Positions 8,988-17,305 of a DNA stretch of 64,000 nucleotides are shown here, one piece after another. Positions within the stretch are counted from its first letter, which is position 1. The number at the start of each line of letters is the position of its first letter. Under the pieces are notes generated by a model, which was given only the letters and a program-made list of their open reading frames with translations, had not been told where the DNA came from and made no database searches. The position numbers and the translations under genes are program-made. The DNA is taken from positions 116,555 through 180,554 of the forward strand of contig NZ_RCIO01000004.1 of NCBI RefSeq assembly GCF_004000235.1, read 5' to 3'. The DNA comes from Mesorhizobium sp. Z1-4 (lineage in GTDB: Bacteria; Pseudomonadota; Alphaproteobacteria; Rhizobiales; Rhizobiaceae).

Positions 8988-9374
8988 TTATCGCCTTGCC
9001 CTCGCTACGCAGAAGAAGCTTACCGCCTGCAACCACGGGAATCTGCCTCCAATCTCGACGGCGACGTTTACCCGCACATTATTACCGACGACCGATACTG
9101 TCGGCTCTTTGAAGTTGTAATGTATGAAATCGGCGGATCCTGAAGCACCAAACCACGCTGGGGCAACGTGAACAACCGCATCGTCCTCAGGTTGGCGGGA
9201 CAGCGCGATGTCAAAGACAATGTTGTGCCGGAAAGGGGTTTGTGGATTTGGCTCGCTTCCGAGGGGAGGAAATGTTGCGACGCCGCTAGCGAACATATAA
9301 TGACCAGCTTTGAAATCGTCGGGATCCGCGACCATTTTTCTGCACTGAACCTGCAAAGCTGATACGTCTGACAT
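8988..9374 (-). CDS. Small hypothetical protein, possibly beta-sandwich
   Basis: A 128-residue protein with a clear Shine-Dalgarno (GGGAGAGAG) five bases before the ATG. The sequence alternates hydrophobic and polar residues, includes a PPLG turn and closes with WLQAVSFFCVARA, a pattern suggesting a compact beta-sandwich. Loose resemblance to H-type lectin domains (repeated V-x-V strands with a final aromatic strand) was noted but is too weak to name it. No signal peptide is visible. It lies just outside the tRNA-Lys fragment in a GC-poorer stretch and may be a passenger gene of an older insertion. Function unknown. Confidence 0.5.
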   Translation of the reverse strand: MSDVSALQVQCRKMVADPDDFKAGHYMFASGVATFPPLGSEPNPQTPFRHNIVFDIALSRQPEDDAVVHVAPAWFGASGSADFIHYNFKEPTVSVVGNNVRVNVAVEIGGRFPWLQAVSFFCVARARR

Positions 9375-9725
9375 TGTCTCTCTCCCATAAAGCGCGACCT
9401 AACACGACGAGCATGACCCTCTGGCGGGTAGGTCCTTAGTTTGGACAAGTATAGATTCCGCGCAATTTTTAAGCGGTAAAACTAACTCGCCATTGGCGCA
9501 TTATTGGCCTGTGCGTTGCATAAGAAATGCGCCGCCAACAGCGATGCTAGCTCTATTGACATGGAACTGGCCTTATCCGGTTGCTGTCTGAATGGCCGAT
9601 CAGTAGCGAGCTGCGTTGTGAATTAAATGACTAAAATTGACTATGAGTGGAAGTTATGCTCATGCGCGCTGAGCAGACATTTGCGCTAGACGCCCTCTAC
9701 AGCGCAGCCCCCTATTGCGTTTGCA
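9375..9725. other. Intergenic stretch, no gene recognised
   Basis: This stretch separates the small hypothetical gene (reading left) from the end of the LuxR-type gene, which also reads left. It is visibly AT-richer than the window average, about 45% GC in the line starting at 9421. It should hold the promoter of the small gene. No RNA gene, hairpin terminator or credible coding frame was seen. A short plus-strand frame from 9647 runs into the regulator gene and has no supporting features. Confidence 0.5.
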
Positions 9726-10931
9726 TCACCTATGCCGAAAACGGGAGCGTTCGATGTGCCTCACGAGATCGATCTGGCGTCGTACGCCTGCCTTGGACAT
9801 GGCGCTGCGAAGCTGATTTCGGACAGTGAGAATACTTGTCGCGCGCTTCTCGGCTATCTGCGTTGGCGAAAGCCCATTCGCTAGAGCAACGGCAACCGAC
9901 AATTCCGCAGCCGTCAGCCCATTTTCCTGTGCGAACGCCGCATGGGCGCGGACTGAATTTCGGACGACATCTATGGTAATCAGCAAACTGGACCTCCAGT
10001 AGGTAACTGCCAGATTAAACATAGGCGTTGGATGCAGCTCAGGTTGGTATTCGACAGCCCTAACCGTATGTTCGATTTCATTATTCTGATCTCTGAGCTT
10101 ACGGCTCAACGCAATCGGTCTGAGCTTTTGACGCATGTCTCGCATACATCGGTCTAGCGCCCCTCTGGCTAGCGTGTCTGTAAATGTCACCCGGCCAAAC
10201 ATGTCATCTCTAAGAAGATGTCCCTCCCTGATCATTTGTTCTGCAAACGCATTGGCGAATAGGAGGAACCCGTTGTCGGCGAGCAACAAGACGGCCGTAT
10301 TCCCCAAAGAACTGCCAGTTTGCAGGGCCTCGGCTTCGACCGTTTTCGCCGCAAGGGCTCGGCTGATATCGAAAGCGAGCCTCATGTGAGGGACCAATAT
10401 ATCAACCGTTCGTAGCCAACGCGCTTCCAATTTCTCTTCATCTTTTCGACGAATATTGCCGCCGAAGGCTATTAGCCGATCGGCGGCTGCGAAGATCAAT
10501 GCACCACCGCCCGCAACGACGTCCTCCTGTGGCTGAACCCAATCGGCATAAAACTCCGACTTCAGCAGCTTTTCCCTGGAACACATGAGTTGCGATGGCC
10601 AAGCAACTCCGGCCGGCATTTTTGAGAAAGCGGGGGCCCATGAATTGATGCTGCCGTAGTAATTAAAGTAGCTTTCTACAAACTCCGGCGCGTAGCCGGC
10701 CGTCGTTAGACCGAGGGTAATATGCGCTGAAAGATCATGCCCGAATAGATGGGTACGAACGCCGCCCGATCGCACGGTAAGCAATTCAAGAAAGTCGCCC
10801 CATCTATCGCAATCTAGTACAGAAGCGTAGATTAAGGACGTTAAATCGACAAATGTATTCCGATCAACGATCAGCGCTCCGACCTCCCAAAAAGGCGATA
10901 CGGCACTATGTTGTCGAATGACGCGAAACAA
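9726..10931 (-). CDS. LuxR-family helix-turn-helix regulator
   Basis: A 401-residue protein. The C-terminal 60 residues are a LuxR-type helix-turn-helix (LTAAELSVAVALANGLSPTQ, then IAEKRATSILTVRNQLRSAM), which binds promoter DNA. The N-terminal 300 residues are a large sensor-like region with a PAS-like middle (AVLLLADNGFLLFANAFAE), not an obvious autoinducer-binding domain. The frame opens at a TTG without a good ribosome site. A GGGAGG lies about 15 codons later, so the true start is uncertain and may be slightly downstream. Codon use and GC content are lower than in the housekeeping genes that follow, suggesting acquisition. No cognate synthase gene is adjacent. Targets unknown. Confidence 0.8.
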   Translation of the reverse strand: MFRVIRQHSAVSPFWEVGALIVDRNTFVDLTSLIYASVLDCDRWGDFLELLTVRSGGVRTHLFGHDLSAHITLGLTTAGYAPEFVESYFNYYGSINSWAPAFSKMPAGVAWPSQLMCSREKLLKSEFYADWVQPQEDVVAGGGALIFAAADRLIAFGGNIRRKDEEKLEARWLRTVDILVPHMRLAFDISRALAAKTVEAEALQTGSSLGNTAVLLLADNGFLLFANAFAEQMIREGHLLRDDMFGRVTFTDTLARGALDRCMRDMRQKLRPIALSRKLRDQNNEIEHTVRAVEYQPELHPTPMFNLAVTYWRSSLLITIDVVRNSVRAHAAFAQENGLTAAELSVAVALANGLSPTQIAEKRATSILTVRNQLRSAMSKAGVRRQIDLVRHIERSRFRHR

Positions 10932-11045
10932 TACTATGAATTGAATGACTTTTGAAGATCGAGATCGGCCACCAAGTGGTAATTCTCGGGTATTCTGGCA
11001 CCTACGAAAGTGCGCGGTTTTAGGCGCGGAATCTTTCTCGGCAGG

Positions 11046-12158
11046 CTATTCCGCCGGCTGCAGGCGCGGCTGCGGGGCGCCCCGTGACCCGAATTTGTGC
11101 CGCAGCCCCAGCGCCGGTTTCTCCACAAAGGTCCAGGACAGCCACGCGGCTGCCAGCGCCAGCGCGGTCGCAACAACGGCGTTCTGCCACACGCTGATGT
11201 CCGGGAAGGCGTAGACAAGCCATTGCTGGATGAAAAAGCCGGTGATGTAGACGCCGTAGGAAAGGTCGGTGCGCGACGTCCAGCGCTGCAGCCCGCCCAT
11301 GGCAAGCGATCCGGCCCAGAAACTCAGATAGCCTGTCGCCAGGATCATGACCGGGTAACGGACCGGCAGTTCGCTCCAGGCCGACAAGGTAGCGACCACC
11401 AGGAACAGGAGAGCTGTGCGTGCACGGATCGCAATCAGGTGGCGCGCGAACCAGCATGCCACACCGAGATAGAAAGCGAAGGCAAAGCGCGCGAGTTGGG
11501 CGGCAAAGCTGAATTCTTCGGGATGCCCCGCATTGGCAATCACGATGGCGCTTGCGACCAGGACGGGCGCTATGGCCGCAAGGCGCGTCATGCCCCGCAG
11601 CCGCAGCGCCGCGACCGCTGTCATGAACGCCATGACCGACAGATAGCAGATGACTTCGAAGCGGATCGTCCAGATCGGGATATTGACCGAATTGCCCATC
11701 GGGTTGTGGGTAAAGACACCGTCGAGCGAAACGCCGACCGAAAACAGCAATGTGGCCCGGACCAGGAAAGAGCCGATATTGTCCGGGCTCCAATAGGCGG
11801 CCGGTTCCGCCGTCGTGATGAACAGTCCGGCAAGAACGACGATCAGGAGATTGACGCAGATCAGCGCCGGCAGAATGCGCAGCGACCGCGCAACGGCAAA
11901 ATCCAGCCAGCTCGCCGACCGCTCCCAGCTGGCGGCAATCATGAAGCCCGACAGCACAAAAAAGACATGGACGGCATGCGCCCCGAGCGACCATCCCGTG
12001 GATGGTTCGAGCAGCTCGGGAAGCGCCCAGCCGCCGACAATGCCATAGGCATGCGTAACAACCACGGCAATCGCGGCAGCGAGCCTGACCACGCCGAAAC
12101 TGTTCGTGTCTTTGTACGCGAAATCCGCCAGCATGCGCGGACGTGCTGCGCTGTTCAT
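11046..12158 (-). CDS. Acyltransferase family 3 (OafA/YrhL-type) membrane protein
   Basis: A 370-residue polytopic membrane protein of the acyltransferase-3 family, which moves acetyl or other acyl groups onto surface polysaccharides, lipids or small molecules. Near the N-terminus are the family motifs VRLAAAIAVVVTHAYG, with the conserved His, and FFVLSGFMIAASWERS. About ten hydrophobic segments follow. The start chosen is the ATG behind GGGGAG; the longer frame upstream has no signal and an unrelated composition. It is divergent from ccdA, and their shared upstream region contains a dyad. The acceptor cannot be told; O-acetylation of exopolysaccharide or lipopolysaccharide is the usual guess for Rhizobiales members. 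Confidence 0.85.
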   Translation of the reverse strand: MNSAARPRMLADFAYKDTNSFGVVRLAAAIAVVVTHAYGIVGGWALPELLEPSTGWSLGAHAVHVFFVLSGFMIAASWERSASWLDFAVARSLRILPALICVNLLIVVLAGLFITTAEPAAYWSPDNIGSFLVRATLLFSVGVSLDGVFTHNPMGNSVNIPIWTIRFEVICYLSVMAFMTAVAALRLRGMTRLAAIAPVLVASAIVIANAGHPEEFSFAAQLARFAFAFYLGVACWFARHLIAIRARTALLFLVVATLSAWSELPVRYPVMILATGYLSFWAGSLAMGGLQRWTSRTDLSYGVYITGFFIQQWLVYAFPDISVWQNAVVATALALAAAWLSWTFVEKPALGLRHKFGSRGAPQPRLQPAE

Positions 12159-12217
12159 CGCCGGAAGCTCCCCAGCTTCGATCCGCTCCAAGTCTAGCAG
12201 GTTGGGTGCGGCGCATA

Positions 12218-12247
12218 CCGACAAGGTGAACATATGGTTACCGTCGG
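12218..12247. promoter_or_regulatory. Imperfect dyad between divergent acyltransferase and ccdA genes
   Basis: GGTGAACATATGGTTACC (12225-12242) is an 18-bp imperfect palindrome (14 of 18 positions symmetric) centred on CATATG. It is flanked by CCGAC on the left and GTCGG on the right. It lies 60 bases upstream of the acyltransferase start and about 100 upstream of ccdA, a position suited to a shared operator. No regulator can be named. Confidence 0.3.
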
Positions 12248-12357
12248 CAGGGAGCGCGTGGACGGCAGCTGCTGCGCGCTTTCGCCACGCGATGGTGATT
12301 GGCCCGACTGCACGGCTGCCGCTATATGCGCCAGGACACAACATGCAGGACGGACAT

Positions 12358-13101
12358 ATGGCGGCCGAGATCGGATACATCACCGCAGTTGGCGCTGGCG
12401 CGATTTCATTTCTGTCGCCGTGCGTGCTGCCGCTGGTGCCGCCCTATCTGTGCTACATGGCCGGCGTATCGGTGGACGATTTCCGCGCCGATGCCGCACA
12501 GCAGCGCGTTGCGGCGCGCCTGCCGCTGCTGAGGGCCGCACTGGCCTTCGTGCTCGGATTCTCGACGGTTTTCGTCGCGCTCGGCGCCGGAGCATCGACC
12601 ATCGGCGGGCTTCTAAGGGTATGGCAGCAGGAACTGGCAATCGTTGCGGGTATCGTGATTATCGTCATGGGGCTCAATTTCCTGGGCGTCCTGCGCATTC
12701 CTCTGTTGTCGCGCGAAGCGCGGTTTCAGGCAGGCGGACAACCCGCAAGCATCGTCGCAGCCTACGTCATGGGCCTGGCATTCGCATTCGGCTGGACACC
12801 TTGTATCGGCCCGGTGCTGGGACCGATCCTCACGCTCGCTGGCGGCCAGAGCACGGTGGGCGAGGGAGCCCTGCTGCTTGCCGCCTATTCGGCCGGTCTC
12901 GGCATTCCGTTCCTGATTGCGGCGCTCTTCTCCGGTGCCTTCATGCGCTTTCTCAGCCGTTTCCGCGTGCATCTCGGGCGGGTCGAAAAGGCAATGGGCG
13001 CGCTGCTTGTTCTGGCCGGTATCTTCTTCGTCACCGGTGGTGTGCAGGCCGCATCCTACTGGCTGCTGGAAACCTTTCCAGGACTGGGCACTCTGGGCTG
13101 A
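12358..13101 (+). CDS. ccdA: Cytochrome c biogenesis/thiol-disulfide transmembrane protein CcdA
   Basis: A 247-residue membrane protein with six hydrophobic segments. It has the two family cysteines in SFLSPCVLPLVPPYLCYM (first helix) and AFGWTPCIGPVLGP (fourth helix). CcdA carries electrons from cytoplasmic thioredoxin across the membrane to periplasmic thiol proteins used in cytochrome c maturation. Two start codons are plausible, 12343 and 12358. The second follows AGGACGG closely and gives the length usual for the family. The next gene is glmU, about 100 bases on. Nothing unusual is seen. Confidence 0.9.
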   Translation: MAAEIGYITAVGAGAISFLSPCVLPLVPPYLCYMAGVSVDDFRADAAQQRVAARLPLLRAALAFVLGFSTVFVALGAGASTIGGLLRVWQQELAIVAGIVIIVMGLNFLGVLRIPLLSREARFQAGGQPASIVAAYVMGLAFAFGWTPCIGPVLGPILTLAGGQSTVGEGALLLAAYSAGLGIPFLIAALFSGAFMRFLSRFRVHLGRVEKAMGALLVLAGIFFVTGGVQAASYWLLETFPGLGTLG

Positions 13102-13206
13102 GCGGACACGCGTTTACCCTGCACGATGTCCGCCATTGGTGCGCCGCCGCGCGGGTGTTAAAGCTTGCCGCCAACTGTCGAGGCCGATTCTAAGCCGGAG
13201 CCTTCC

Positions 13207-14562
13207 ATGACGACCGACCGATCCTGCCTGTGCGTGGTTCTTGCCGCCGGTGAGGGTACACGGATGAGAAGCGCACTGCCCAAAGTGCTGCACCCGATCG
13301 GCGGACTGCCGATGGTCGGGCATGTGATCAGGGCAGCGAAGGAAGTCGGGGCCGAAATTGTGGCCGTCACCGGCAGTGGCGGCGACGAGGTGGATGCCGC
13401 GATCGAACGGCTGGCGCCGCAAACTGAGTATTTCCGCCAGCAGGACCGCCTGGGAACGGGCCACGCGGTGCTGACGGCACGTGCTGCCATCGAGCGCGGT
13501 TATGACGACATTCTTGTCGTGTTCGGCGATGCGCCGCTTGTCGATCCCTCGGTGTTGCGCTCCGCGCGCGGCGGGCTCGCGGCCGGCGCCGACGTGGTCG
13601 TGGTCGGTTTCCGGACCGCCGAGCCTACCGGCTACGGACGGCTGATCGAAGCCGACGGACGGCTGGCCGCGATCCGCGAGGAGCGTGACTGTTCTGACGA
13701 AGAAAAACTCATAACCTATTGTAATGGCGGCCTTATTGCCTTTTCGGGAAAGCATGCGCTCGAGCTGCTGGACCGGATCGGAAACGACAACGCCAAACAC
13801 GAATATTATCTTACCGACATTGTCGAGATCGCCAATGAGGATGGGCTGGTCGTTGTCGCCGTGGAAGCGCCTTTCGAAAGTGTGCTCGGCATCAACAACA
13901 AGGCCGAACTGGCTGCGGCGGAAAATATCTGGCAGCAGCGCCGCCGTCGCGCCGCAATGCTGTCCGGCGTAACGCTGCTGGCACCCGAGACAGTGTTCTT
14001 TTCGCACGACACCGAAATCGGCGCCGATACGCTGGTGGAACCGAATGTCGTGTTCGGCCCGAATGTACGCATCGCCGGCGGCGCGACGATTCGTGCATTT
14101 TCGCACATTGCCGGGGCAACAATCGCCGAGGGGGCGGAGGTTGGGCCGTTTGCGCGGCTGCGGCCGGGTGCCAAGCTGGGTGAGGCGTCCAAGGTCGGCA
14201 ATTTCTGCGAAGTGAAAAACGCCGACGTGGCGTCGGGCGCCAAGATCAACCATCTGACCTATGTCGGCGATGCCGTGGTGGGCGCACGGGCGAATCTGGG
14301 CGCCGGCACGATCACCTGCAACTATGACGGCTTTTCCAAACATCTGACGCAGATCGGCGCGGGTGCTTTCATCGGCTCGAACTCATCGCTGGTGGCGCCG
14401 GTGAAAATCGGCGCAAACGCGTATGTCGCCTCCGGAAGCGTGATCACCTCCAGCGTACCGGACGACGCGCTGGCCATCGGCCGGTCGCGCCAGGAGAACA
14501 AGGAAGGCCGGGCCGAGATGCTGCGGCGCAGGCTGGCGGCGCACAAATCGGGCAACAAGTAA
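13207..14562 (+). CDS. glmU: Bifunctional UDP-GlcNAc pyrophosphorylase / GlcN-1-P acetyltransferase
   Basis: A 451-residue cytoplasmic enzyme making UDP-N-acetylglucosamine for peptidoglycan and lipid A. The N-terminal half is the uridylyltransferase with the nucleotide-binding [20 protein letters not shown]. From about residue 250 it turns into a left-handed beta-helix of hexapeptide repeats ([26 protein letters not shown] turns) that carries the acetyltransferase site, with [11 protein letters not shown] and [13 protein letters not shown]. The ATG at 13207 is preceded by GGAG and matches the family start; the longer frame upstream does not. It is followed by glmS, which makes the precursor glucosamine-6-phosphate, in the same direction. 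The intervening GlmM step is not encoded here. Confidence 0.97.
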   Translation: MTTDRSCLCVVLAAGEGTRMRSALPKVLHPIGGLPMVGHVIRAAKEVGAEIVAVTGSGGDEVDAAIERLAPQTEYFRQQDRLGTGHAVLTARAAIERGYDDILVVFGDAPLVDPSVLRSARGGLAAGADVVVVGFRTAEPTGYGRLIEADGRLAAIREERDCSDEEKLITYCNGGLIAFSGKHALELLDRIGNDNAKHEYYLTDIVEIANEDGLVVVAVEAPFESVLGINNKAELAAAENIWQQRRRRAAMLSGVTLLAPETVFFSHDTEIGADTLVEPNVVFGPNVRIAGGATIRAFSHIAGATIAEGAEVGPFARLRPGAKLGEASKVGNFCEVKNADVASGAKINHLTYVGDAVVGARANLGAGTITCNYDGFSKHLTQIGAGAFIGSNSSLVAPVKIGANAYVASGSVITSSVPDDALAIGRSRQENKEGRAEMLRRRLAAHKSGNK

Positions 14563-14673
14563 CCGGGTCGCAACCAGTTTCTGCGACATTACGTAACGAT
14601 ATTTGAGTTTTGTCCCGATCCGTCACCGCATAGCAAGGCGGTCGAGTTGAGGACGGGCGAGGAAGGCTAGGCC

Positions 14674-16497
14674 ATGTGCGGCATCGTTGGCATTATCGGG
14701 CACACACCCGTTGCACCATTGATCGTGGATGCGCTGAAACGGCTTGAGTACCGCGGTTACGATTCCGCCGGCGTCGCCACCATTGAAGGCGGCGCGCTCG
14801 ACCGCCGCCGTGCCGAAGGCAAGCTCGTCAATCTCGAACAGCGCATCGGCGAAGCGCCGCTGGGCGGCCTGATCGGCATCGGCCATACCCGCTGGGCCAC
14901 GCATGGCGTGCCGAACGAGACCAACGCGCATCCGCATTTCTCGCGCGACGTTGCTATCGTGCACAACGGGATCATCGAAAACTTCGCCGAACTGCGCGAT
15001 GAACTGGCCGCAGACGGCTACGAGTTTGCCTCGCAGACCGATACCGAAGTCGTCGCGCATCTGATCGCGCGCGAAATCGATCGCGGCGCAGCTCCGGTGG
15101 ATGCCGCACACAAGGCGCTGTCGCGCCTCGAAGGCGCGTTTGCCCTGGCGATCATGTTCCGTGGCGACGATGATCTTCTGATCGGCGCACGCAACGGCCC
15201 GCCGCTCGCTGTCGGCCATGGCGACGGCGAAATGTTTCTCGGCTCCGACGCCATCGCGCTGGCACCCTTCACCGATTCCATCACCTATCTGGAAGACGGC
15301 GACTGGGTGGTCATCCGCCGCAAGGAACTGCGCATATTCGACATGGCCGGCAATCCGGTCGAGCGTGCCCGCCAGAAGTCGGTCGGCACCAGCTACCTGG
15401 TCGACAAGGGCAACCACCGGCATTTCATGCAGAAGGAAATCTTCGAGCAGCCGGAAGTGATCTCGCATACGCTCGCGCACTACCTCGATTTTTCCGCCGG
15501 CACCGCCCGCGACATGGCGATGCCGTTCGACTTCGCCAACATGGACCGGCTGGCGATCTCGGCCTGCGGTACCGCCTACCTGGCGGGGCTGATCTCTAAA
15601 TACTGGTTCGAGCGCATCGCGCGGCTGCCGGTCGACATCGATATCGCGTCGGAGTTCCGCTACCGCGAGGCGCCGATGAACGGCCGCATGGGAGCGATGT
15701 TCATTTCGCAGTCGGGCGAAACGGCCGACACGCTGGCATCATTGCGTTATTGCCGCGACAACAACGTGCCGATCGCCTCGATCGTGAATGTGCCGGAATC
15801 CACAATCGGCCGTGAATCCAACGGCGTCTTTCCAACACTCGCCGGCCCGGAGATCGGCGTCGCCTCCACCAAGGCGTTCACCTGCCAGCTTTCGGTGCTG
15901 GCCTCGCTCGCGGTGCGCGCGGCGCGCCAGCGCGGCCACATCTCGGCCGAACGCGAAAAGACGCTGGTGCGCGAGCTTTCCGAGGCTCCGCGCTTTGCCA
16001 GCCAGGTGCTGCATCTCGACGACCAGATCGAGAAGGTGGCGCGGGAACTCTCGCAGGTGCGCCACGTGCTTTATCTCGGGCGCGACACCAACTTCCCGCT
16101 CGCCATGGAAGGCGCGCTGAAGCTCAAGGAAATCTCTTACATCCATGCCGAAGGCTACGCCGCCGGCGAACTGAAACACGGACCGATCGCGCTGATTGAC
16201 GAGACCATGCCGGTGATCGTGATCGCACCGCATGACCGCATCTTCGAAAAGACGGTTTCGAACATGCAGGAGGTCGCCGCGCGCGGCGGACGTATCATCC
16301 TGATCACCGACAAGCGCGGGGCCGACAAGGCAACGGTGGATACGCTCGAGACAATCGTGCTGCCGGACATGCCCGAGATCATCGCGCCGATCATCTATGC
16401 GCTGCCGATCCAGATGCTCGCCTATCATACGGCCGTGCATATGGGCACCGATGTCGACCAGCCGCGCAATTTGGCAAAATCGGTGACGGTGGAGTAG
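14674..16497 (+). CDS. glmS: Glutamine-fructose-6-phosphate aminotransferase (isomerizing)
   Basis: A 607-residue enzyme that makes glucosamine-6-phosphate from fructose-6-phosphate and glutamine. The N-terminal class II glutaminase domain begins MCGIVGIIG, with Cys2 as the nucleophile, and contains the typical GHTRWATHG. Two SIS sugar-isomerase domains follow (about 285-415 and 455-600), with SQSGETADTLA, and the C-terminus DQPRNLAKSVTVE is the canonical isomerase lid. It lies 111 bases after glmU and probably shares regulation with it. No glmS ribozyme fold was seen in the leader. Length and motifs are fully normal. Confidence 0.97.
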   Translation: MCGIVGIIGHTPVAPLIVDALKRLEYRGYDSAGVATIEGGALDRRRAEGKLVNLEQRIGEAPLGGLIGIGHTRWATHGVPNETNAHPHFSRDVAIVHNGIIENFAELRDELAADGYEFASQTDTEVVAHLIAREIDRGAAPVDAAHKALSRLEGAFALAIMFRGDDDLLIGARNGPPLAVGHGDGEMFLGSDAIALAPFTDSITYLEDGDWVVIRRKELRIFDMAGNPVERARQKSVGTSYLVDKGNHRHFMQKEIFEQPEVISHTLAHYLDFSAGTARDMAMPFDFANMDRLAISACGTAYLAGLISKYWFERIARLPVDIDIASEFRYREAPMNGRMGAMFISQSGETADTLASLRYCRDNNVPIASIVNVPESTIGRESNGVFPTLAGPEIGVASTKAFTCQLSVLASLAVRAARQRGHISAEREKTLVRELSEAPRFASQVLHLDDQIEKVARELSQVRHVLYLGRDTNFPLAMEGALKLKEISYIHAEGYAAGELKHGPIALIDETMPVIVIAPHDRIFEKTVSNMQEVAARGGRIILITDKRGADKATVDTLETIVLPDMPEIIAPIIYALPIQMLAYHTAVHMGTDVDQPRNLAKSVTVE

Positions 16498-16550
16498 CAA
16501 CCGCCACGGTTCGACCTACATTCCTGTTCAAATAGCACCTGGCGTACACT

Positions 16551-17300
16551 ATGCTGCGCCGCCTAAGCGCAATCCCGACAGTCGAGCCCCAGCCATTGAT
16601 GACCCGTATCAGAAACTACTTCCTCACGGGATTCATCGTGACGGCGCCGCTGGCGATTACCGCCTATCTCGCCTGGTCGTTCATCGGCTGGGTGGACTCG
16701 TGGGTGAAGCCCTATATTCCGGCGCGCTACAACCCTGACAACTATCTGCCTTTCGCCGTTCCGGGCTTCGGCCTGATCGTCGCCATCGTGCTGATAACGC
16801 TGGTCGGTTTTCTGACCGCAAACTTCATCGGCCGCTCGATCGTGCGTTATGGCGAATACCTGCTCGACCGTATGCCGCTCGTGCGCAGCATCTATCGCGG
16901 CCTGAAGCAGATTTTCGAGACGATCCTCTCCAATCAGGCCGAGACGTTCAACAAGGTCGCGATGATCGAATATCCGCGCCGCGGTGCCTGGTCGATCGTA
17001 TTCGTGTCGAGCGAAAAGCAGAACCAGGTCACCCGCATGCTGGACCCGAAACAGAAGGACTCGATTGCGGTCTTTCTGCCGTCGACACCGAACCCGACGA
17101 CCGGCTTTCTGATGTATGTGCCACGTGAGGACGTGATCGAACTGTCGCTGTCGGTGGAAGAGGCTGCCAAGCTGGTGATTTCCGCCGGCCTTGTGGTGCC
17201 TGACGAAAACCAGAAGCGGCTGGCGGAAATGGCTGCGTCGGCCAAACGCAGGAAGGGCGCAGAACCGGCCGAAACGGTTACGCCCAAAGACGCCGCCTAG
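16551..17300 (+). CDS. DUF502 family inner-membrane protein
   Basis: Up to 249 residues. Two hydrophobic segments lie near residues 22-47 (FLTGFIVTAPLAITAYLAW) and 66-92, followed by the conserved GRSIVRYGEYLLDRMPLVRS and IYRGLKQIFETIL block of DUF502 and a soluble C-terminal domain. The family is widespread in proteobacteria and plants and its biochemical role is not established. Two starts are possible: 16551, and 16599 at MTRIRNYF. Neither has a strong ribosome site; the longer was kept because the EPQPL stretch resembles the N-termini of relatives. It ends 5 bases from the convergent recG. Confidence 0.85.
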   Translation: MLRRLSAIPTVEPQPLMTRIRNYFLTGFIVTAPLAITAYLAWSFIGWVDSWVKPYIPARYNPDNYLPFAVPGFGLIVAIVLITLVGFLTANFIGRSIVRYGEYLLDRMPLVRSIYRGLKQIFETILSNQAETFNKVAMIEYPRRGAWSIVFVSSEKQNQVTRMLDPKQKDSIAVFLPSTPNPTTGFLMYVPREDVIELSLSVEEAAKLVISAGLVVPDENQKRLAEMAASAKRRKGAEPAETVTPKDAA

Positions 17301-17305
17301 AGCGG

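Noticed and set aside
9647..9829. 60-codon plus-strand frame
   Set aside because: It overlaps the LuxR-type gene, and has no good ribosome site or recognisable domain.
14563..14673. glmS ribozyme or riboswitch
   Set aside because: The gap is short with no pseudoknot-like core, and such ribozymes are known mainly from Gram-positive bacteria.
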